64,000 bases of DNA, from the NCBI RefSeq assembly GCF_019704555.1, contig NZ_AP024745.1:10074001-10138000 (forward strand), read 5' to 3'. Shown one piece after another: positions 58,994-64,000 of the stretch. Position numbers and translations under genes: made by a program. Below the pieces are notes generated by a model. That model was not told the origin of the DNA, searched no databases, and was given only the letters and a program-made list of their open reading frames with translations. The first letter of the stretch is position 1. Every line of letters starts with the position of its first letter. Source of the stretch: Actinoplanes sp. L3-i22 (GTDB lineage: Bacteria > Actinomycetota > Actinomycetes > Mycobacteriales > Micromonosporaceae).

Positions 58994-60502
58994 ATGAGAT
59001 ACGTGGCTCCTCCGCTCGCCGAACTCACCGCCCAGGCACAGACCCTCTCGTCAGCCGGCGATCTCACGGGCGCCCGGGCCGTTCTCGCGGACGTCCTGCG
59101 CACCGCCGACGCCGATCCCCGCCGCGCCACCGCCGAGCTGGCGGTCGCCGCCGCCCTCTTCGCCCGGGTCCTGATCGCGCTCGGTGACCCGCAGTCGGCC
59201 CGGCTCTGGGCCGCCTTCGCGCACGCCGCCGAGGAGCAGTTGCACGGCCGGAACGACGAGCGCACCGTCGCCGCGGCCGCCACCCACGCCGCGGTCCTGC
59301 ACCGCATCGGACAGTACGGCCGGGCCGCCCTGGTCTATCACGACCTGGTCGGCGCGCTGGCCCATCTGGACGACCCGGAGTCGGCACGGGTGCTGGCCGC
59401 CGAGGCCGACCTGGCCACCGCCGAGCACGCGGCCGGGCACTGTGCCGCCGCCCGCGCCCGGCTGACCGGCGCGTGGCGGCGCCACCAGCGCCTCTTCGGG
59501 GAGTCCGCGCCGGCCGGCATCAAGATGCTGGCCCGGCTCGGCGCGATGGAGCGCGAGTGCGGGCGGGACGCGGCGTCCCGCGACCACCTGGCCACCGCGC
59601 TGCGCCTGAGCCGGGAGCACCTGCCCGCCGACCATCCGCTGGCCCGCCAGGCGGCCGCGCTGGTCGAGGGCGAGCGCTCGGGCCGGCACACCTGCGGGCG
59701 GATGACCCGGCCGGGCCGGGACGACGACACCGAGCTGCGGCCCGGCGGCTTCCGGCCGTTCCCGCGCCGCCCCACCGTGCCCGACCCGGGCGGGCGCAAG
59801 CCGAGCACGAAGTACCCGCCGAAGCCGGACGACACGTTCGACGACGCCACCCAGCCCCCACCGGACAATCTGACCACCGATCCCAACGGCACGGTCTACC
59901 AGCAGCCGTTCTACCTGAGCGACCTGAACCTGCCGGGGGACCCGATCGGCCGGCACGCGCGGGCCGACACCCCGCCACCCCTGCCCGGCTACCGCGCACC
60001 CGACTACGGACCGGTCGGCACCGCCCACGCGTCCACCGCCGAGCCGGCGCCGAACAGTCCGGCCGCCCGGCGCGGCGGCCACCCGGCGCTGCTCGCGGCG
60101 GCCCTGGCCGGCGGCGTCGCGGTCGCCGCCGCCGTGGTGATCATGACGCTGCCGGACGCGGACGGCGCCACCACCCCGCAGGCCGCCCCGTCGGTGCCCG
60201 GCAAACCGACCCTGTTCAGCGCCGGCCCGGGCGCGCCCGGCTCGCCGGACCGGGTGACCCTGCGGGACAACGGCGCCAGCGTGTCGCTGAACTGGGTCTA
60301 CCCGGCCGCGGCGAAGGGGCCGGTGGTGATCTCCGGCGGCCGGTCCGGGCAGCCGCCGAGCGAGTTCCAGCGGCTCGCCGCCGGCGCCGTCGGCTACGAG
60401 GTCTACAACCTGAACGAGCGGCAGGACTACTGCTTCACCGTCGCGGTGCAGCCGCCGGCCGGCAAGCTCGTCTCCTCCGCCCCGGTCTGCACCGCCCGGT
60501 GA
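58994..60502 (+). CDS. TPR-containing membrane protein with a fibronectin-like C-terminus
   Basis: A 502-residue protein. Residues 1-225 are helical repeats of TPR type (LTAQAQTLSSAGDLTGARAVLADVL; DHLATALRLSREHLPADHPLARQAAAL). Then a low-complexity Pro/Asp/Arg linker (about 230-350), a membrane helix (LLAAALAGGVAVAAAVVIMTL) and an extracellular fibronectin III-like domain (about 410-502, YEVYNLNERQDYCFTVAVQPP). TPR inside, β-domain outside: it may pass surface information to cytoplasmic partners. The next gene also has TPRs and a GGDEF domain on the same strand, 92 bases on, so the two may work together. Confidence 0.75.
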   Translation: MRYVAPPLAELTAQAQTLSSAGDLTGARAVLADVLRTADADPRRATAELAVAAALFARVLIALGDPQSARLWAAFAHAAEEQLHGRNDERTVAAAATHAAVLHRIGQYGRAALVYHDLVGALAHLDDPESARVLAAEADLATAEHAAGHCAAARARLTGAWRRHQRLFGESAPAGIKMLARLGAMERECGRDAASRDHLATALRLSREHLPADHPLARQAAALVEGERSGRHTCGRMTRPGRDDDTELRPGGFRPFPRRPTVPDPGGRKPSTKYPPKPDDTFDDATQPPPDNLTTDPNGTVYQQPFYLSDLNLPGDPIGRHARADTPPPLPGYRAPDYGPVGTAHASTAEPAPNSPAARRGGHPALLAAALAGGVAVAAAVVIMTLPDADGATTPQAAPSVPGKPTLFSAGPGAPGSPDRVTLRDNGASVSLNWVYPAAAKGPVVISGGRSGQPPSEFQRLAAGAVGYEVYNLNERQDYCFTVAVQPPAGKLVSSAPVCTAR

Positions 60503-60594
60503 GCCGCGCAACCGCATCGCACCCGGACGGGACCCGCCCTGCCACCGTGGAGCCGGATTCTTGGCCGTCACGGCGACTACAGGAAGTAGGGACA

Positions 60595-62175
60595 GTGACG
60601 ACCGATACGGCGAACTGTGTCCCCACCGCGCTCGACGAGCTCGGTGCCCTCGAGGCCGCCGTCGCGGAGCTCGAGAGCCGGTCCAACTCGCAGTTCCGGA
60701 CCGTGCGGGATCCGGCCGCCGAGCTCCGTCGCCGGGCCGGTGAGCTCGGCGCGGACGAGCTCTGCCAGCGCGCCGACCTGCTGCTCGCCTCGGTCGACCT
60801 GCGGGAGGGCCGGATCGGCGAGGGCGGCCAGACCGCGCACCGGGTGCAGGCCTGGGCCGAGCAGCACAACTCGCCGTACCTGCTGGCCCGGGCGCACCGC
60901 CAGCTCTCCCTGTTCTACCGGTACGTCGGCGACTCCGCCGACGGGCTCAAGCACGCCGTGCAGGCCGTCGCGCACATGGACGACGAGTGGCCGGTCACCA
61001 TGCGTACCCAATTGTTGATGTCCTTGTCGGTGGCGCTGGAGGAGTCCGGGTCGCGGGCCGAGGGCGACCGGCGGGCGCGGGAGGCCCTCGCGCTCACCAA
61101 GGCCGACGGCGACCAGGAGATGACCATCCTGGCGCTGAACAACATGGTCTACAGCGCGTATGAGAACGAGGACGAGGCGACCGCCCGCTCGCTGGTCGCC
61201 GAGATGCACGAGCTCCAGGCCCGCACCGGGCACCGGTTCGGGGCGAACGAGCTGGACACGATGGCCCGCGTCGAGCTGCTCGGCGGGCACTACGACGAGG
61301 TGGAGGCGCTGCTCACCCCGGTGCTGGCCGACCTGGTCGCGGCGAACGAGGGCGACGCGATCGCCGAGTGCCAGCTGACCCTGGCGCTGGCCCGCCGGCT
61401 GGCCGGGCGGTACGCCGAGGCGCAGGCCGCGCTCGACGCCAACCTGCGGCTCTGCCAGGACCGTGGGCTGGCCGCGGTCCGGGCCCGGATCCGCGAGGAG
61501 CAGGCCGCGCTGTACGCCGCGACCGGCCGCTTCGCCGAGGCGTACGAGGAGCACCGCGCCTTCCACACCGAGAACACCGCCCTGCTCTCCGCGCAGCGGG
61601 ACGCCCGGGCCCGCGCGCTGCAGGCCGTCTTCGAGGCGAACGAGGCGCGCCGGGCCAGCGAGCACTTCCGCGAGATGGCTCACCGCGACGCGCTCACCGG
61701 TCTGTACAACCGGCGGTACGTCAACGAGCGGCTGCCCGCCCTGCTGGGCGAGGCGGCCGGCGGTCACGGCCCGCTCTCGATCGCAATCATCGACCTGGAC
61801 CACTTCAAGCGGGTCAACGACACGCTCTCGCACGCCACCGGCGACACCGTGCTGCAACAGGTGGCCGAGCTGCTGGAGGAGGCGGCGCCCGGGCTGGCCC
61901 TCGCCGCCCGGATGGGCGGCGAGGAGTTCCTGCTGGTCTTCCCGGGGGTCGGCGCGGAGGACGCGGCGATCCGCTGCGAGCGCCTGCGGCTGCGGATCCG
62001 GGCGCACGCCTGGGGTCCGATCACCGGCAGCCTGCCGGTGACCACCAGCATCGGGGTCACCACGTCCAGCGACGGGCACGGCACGCCGGCGTCGCTGCTC
62101 GCCCAGGCCGACCGCAACCTCTACGCCGCCAAGCGCGGCGGCCGCGACCGCGTCGTCGGTGACCTGGTCATCTGA
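60595..62175 (+). CDS. Diguanylate cyclase with N-terminal TPR region
   Basis: A 526-residue cytoplasmic protein. Residues about 20-345 are TPR-like helices (e.g. LLARAHRQLSLFYRYVGDSADGLKHAV; YAEAQAALDANLRLCQDRGL). A coiled segment ARALQAVFEANEARRASEHFREMAH leads into the GGDEF domain (about 350-525): DALTGLYNRRYVNERLP, IIDLDHFKRVND, and the active loop GGEEF in RMGGEEFLLVF. No RxxD inhibitory site is visible five residues before it. Catalytic activity making c-di-GMP from GTP is expected. GTG 60595 with AGGAAG upstream is the likely start. There is no membrane helix, so input comes through TPR partners. Confidence 0.92.
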   Translation: MTTDTANCVPTALDELGALEAAVAELESRSNSQFRTVRDPAAELRRRAGELGADELCQRADLLLASVDLREGRIGEGGQTAHRVQAWAEQHNSPYLLARAHRQLSLFYRYVGDSADGLKHAVQAVAHMDDEWPVTMRTQLLMSLSVALEESGSRAEGDRRAREALALTKADGDQEMTILALNNMVYSAYENEDEATARSLVAEMHELQARTGHRFGANELDTMARVELLGGHYDEVEALLTPVLADLVAANEGDAIAECQLTLALARRLAGRYAEAQAALDANLRLCQDRGLAAVRARIREEQAALYAATGRFAEAYEEHRAFHTENTALLSAQRDARARALQAVFEANEARRASEHFREMAHRDALTGLYNRRYVNERLPALLGEAAGGHGPLSIAIIDLDHFKRVNDTLSHATGDTVLQQVAELLEEAAPGLALAARMGGEEFLLVFPGVGAEDAAIRCERLRLRIRAHAWGPITGSLPVTTSIGVTTSSDGHGTPASLLAQADRNLYAAKRGGRDRVVGDLVI

Positions 62176-62202
62176 CCGGGTCCGGCGATCGGCGCGCGGC
62201 GG

Positions 62203-62712
62203 TTACTCGCCGACCGCGCCGACCGCCAGTTCGACGACCACGTCCAGGTGGCCGACGTGCCGGGCGTACTCCTGGACCAGGTGGAACAGGATGCGCTCCA
62301 GGGTGGGCGGCTCGGCGCCGTCCCAGCGCGGGCCCGGCTGCCCGACCGCGCTCAGCGGATTCTTCGCGAGCACCTCGTCGGTGTGCGCGCCCTGGGCCCG
62401 CAGCGCGTCGGCCAGCTCGGTGAAGGACTCGTCCGGGGCGACGTACCAGCGGTCGACGTTGCGGTCGCCCCACGGGTCGTCGAACGCCACGCCCTCGAAT
62501 CCCCACTCGATCCAGCGCAATTCGACGTACCGAAGATGTTTGACCAGCTCGACCGGGGTCCAGCCGGAAGGTAAGCGGCTGGTCCGCCGCTCCCCCTCGG
62601 GGAGCGCGGACGTCTTGGCGAGCAGCGTTTCGCGGAAGTACGACAGGTAGCCCGCGAAGACGTCGGCGGTGCCGGCGGCGGCGCGGGTCGGCGACGGGAA
62701 CTCGATCGTCAT
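62203..62712 (-). CDS. DinB/DUF664-family protein (possible mycothiol-dependent S-transferase)
   Basis: A 169-residue four-helix DinB-like protein. Landmarks are LPSGWTPVELVKHLRYVELRWIEWGF (first metal His in VKHL) and LERILFHLVQEYARHVGHLDVVVEL (His pair HVGHLD). The three His form the usual divalent-metal site. DUF664 members in actinobacteria include mycothiol transferases for detoxification. Single gene, with the promoter toward the amt gene. Confidence 0.88.
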   Translation of the reverse strand: MTIEFPSPTRAAAGTADVFAGYLSYFRETLLAKTSALPEGERRTSRLPSGWTPVELVKHLRYVELRWIEWGFEGVAFDDPWGDRNVDRWYVAPDESFTELADALRAQGAHTDEVLAKNPLSAVGQPGPRWDGAEPPTLERILFHLVQEYARHVGHLDVVVELAVGAVGE

Positions 62713-62834
62713 GCCGCGAGTATGCGGGGTGGACCGGCGCGACGCCCGGCCGGATCACCGTGGCGACGTGCTTGTAACACGTCAGAAACGCACGGGAGCC
62801 CGGACCGAAACCGATCACCGCGACGCTGACCCGC

Positions 62835-64000
62835 ATGCCCGATCGACTGAACTCCGGGGACACCGCCTGGCTGCTGGTCAGCGCCGCGCTGGTGCTGCTG
62901 ATGATCCCCGGCCTGGCGCTGTTCTACGGCGGCATGGTGCGGATCAAGAGCACCCTGAACATGCTGATGATGACGTTCGCCTGCCTGAGCGTGGTCAGCG
63001 TGATCTGGGTGACCTACGGCTACTCGCTGGCGTTCGGGCCGGACACCGGGCACGGCCTGATCGGGGACCTGAGCCTGGCCGGGATGGCCGGCATCGGGCC
63101 GGACTCGGTCACCGGGTCGACGCCCACGCTGGTCTTCGCGGCCTTCCAGATGATGTTCGCGATCATCACGGCCGCCCTGCTCAGCGGCGCGATCGCGGAC
63201 CGGGCCAAGTTCAGCACCTGGGTGGTCTTCGTGGCGATCTGGGTGACCGTGGTCTACGCGCCGATCGCGCACTGGGTGTTCAGCCCGGACGGCTGGATCA
63301 CCCAGCACCTGCGGATCCTGGACCTGGCCGGCGGCACCGTCGTGGAGATCAACTCCGGGGCGTCCGGCCTGGCCCTGGCGATCGTGCTCGGGCACCGGAT
63401 GGGCTTCCGCTCGGAGCCGATGCGCCCGCACAGCCTGCCGCTGGTCGTGCTCGGCGCGGGCCTGCTCTGGTTCGGCTGGTTCGGCTTCAACGCCGGGTCG
63501 GCGCTCGCCGCGAACGGCTCGGCCGGGCTGGCGTTCTTCAACACCCAGGCGTCCGGGGCGGCCGGGATCGCCGGCTGGCTGCTCGTCGAACGGCTCCGGG
63601 ACGGGCACGCGACCACGCTGGGCGCCGCGTCCGGGGCGGTGGCCGGGCTGGTCGCGATCACGCCGGCGTGCGGGTCGGTGAACCCGTTCTGCGCGCTGCT
63701 GATCGGGGTGGCGGCCGGCGCGCTCTGCGGGTACGTGGTCGGCCTCAAGCACCGCCTCGGCCTGGACGACTCGCTGGACGTGGCCGGGGTCCACGGGGTC
63801 GGCGGCTTCCTCGGCACGATCCTGATCGGCCTGCTCGCCACGGCGACCGCGACCGGCGGGCCGCGCGGGCTGTTCTTCGGCGGCGGGTTCGGGCTGTTCG
63901 GCCGGCAGGCGCTGGCCGCGGTCACGGTCGCGCTCTTCGCCTTCGCGGCGACCTGGCTGATCGCGACGGCGCTGAACCGGACGATCGGGTTCCGGGTCAC
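62835..64000 (+). CDS. amt: Ammonium transporter, 3' end cut by the window edge
   Basis: At least 388 residues, running off the right edge. It has the Amt/Mep pattern: TAWLLVSAALVLLMIPGLALFYGGMVR, SVIWVTYGYSLAFG, FQMMFAIITAALLSGAIADR, DLAGG, FGFNAGSAL and DVAGVHGVGGF. In E. coli AmtB the pore holds two His (168 and 318). Here the first is replaced by Glu171 (GGTVVEINSG) while the second is kept (His320). Yeast Mep1/Mep3 show the same Glu/His pair. It should import ammonium. ATG 62835 is the first start that gives the normal first helix. A GlnK gene would be expected just beyond the edge. Confidence 0.93.
   Translation, partial: MPDRLNSGDTAWLLVSAALVLLMIPGLALFYGGMVRIKSTLNMLMMTFACLSVVSVIWVTYGYSLAFGPDTGHGLIGDLSLAGMAGIGPDSVTGSTPTLVFAAFQMMFAIITAALLSGAIADRAKFSTWVVFVAIWVTVVYAPIAHWVFSPDGWITQHLRILDLAGGTVVEINSGASGLALAIVLGHRMGFRSEPMRPHSLPLVVLGAGLLWFGWFGFNAGSALAANGSAGLAFFNTQASGAAGIAGWLLVERLRDGHATTLGAASGAVAGLVAITPACGSVNPFCALLIGVAAGALCGYVVGLKHRLGLDDSLDVAGVHGVGGFLGTILIGLLATATATGGPRGLFFGGGFGLFGRQALAAVTVALFAFAATWLIATALNRTIGFRV

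Overview
The window is chromosomal DNA from a very high-GC, spore-forming actinobacterium, most likely a member of the Micromonosporaceae close to Actinoplanes. The evidence is the GC-rich third codon positions, frequent GTG starts, an SsgB-type sporulation regulator, actinobacterial TTGTCCACA DnaA boxes, a MsiK-like sugar ATPase and many secreted proteins. Taxonomy is inferred from gene content only. Both edges cut genes: an unknown CDS on the left and an ammonium transporter on the right. One tRNA gene (Val, CAC) is present. I saw no rRNA, insertion sequence, prophage or CRISPR array.

Layout. 0-9.6 kb: secreted SGNH hydrolase, small membrane protein, Imm1-like protein, Ser/Thr kinase, hybrid GAF-PAS histidine kinase, a PRPP-synthetase paralogue, an ABC ATPase and a DUF4142 protein. 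9.9-16.6 kb: a MacB/FtsX-type ABC operon (ATPase plus two about 1000-residue permeases) with two DnaA boxes between its genes. 16.6-21.7 kb: CorA, PnuC, BenE and a TetR-controlled MFS efflux pair with a dense operator. 21.8-28.8 kb: PstS-like secreted protein, aminotransferase, and a two-component system divergent from an ABC-2 exporter. 28.9-34.3 kb: a surface cluster of HupE/UreJ-like protein, secreted metallophosphatase with a WxL-like C-terminal domain, and a DUF916 (WxL-interacting) membrane protein, plus a lipoprotein. 34.5-40.3 kb: a large secreted S8-type peptidase, then a polymorphic toxin (TSP3 repeats, pretoxin segment, PD-(D/E)XK nuclease) with a probable immunity gene. 40.4-44.7 kb: sugar ABC importer. 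45.0-53.0 kb: a coupled operon for peptide import (binding protein, two permeases, fused double ATPase), a CocE/NonD hydrolase and a TetR regulator, divergent from a DMT transporter fused to a GAF domain. 54.6-64 kb: tRNA-Val, PGPGW membrane protein, SsgB, AraC and Rrf2 regulators, small proteins, TPR proteins including a TPR-GGDEF cyclase, DinB and Amt.

Most interesting points. (1) The HupE-phosphatase-DUF916 genes, with a good PHO-box match upstream of the phosphatase, look like a phosphate-scavenging surface assembly. A PstS-like protein 7 kb away ends in the same C-terminal domain. (2) At six genes, tandem repeats begin at or overlap the stop codon. In the clearest case the last 35-40 bases of the peptidase gene, stop included, are repeated downstream. 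(3) The toxin-immunity pair is a good effector candidate. (4) The DMT-GAF fusion, the His-to-Glu change in the S8 peptidase and the Glu-for-His change in the Amt pore are unusual at residue or architecture level. (5) Three genes have start regions enclosed in strong hairpins.
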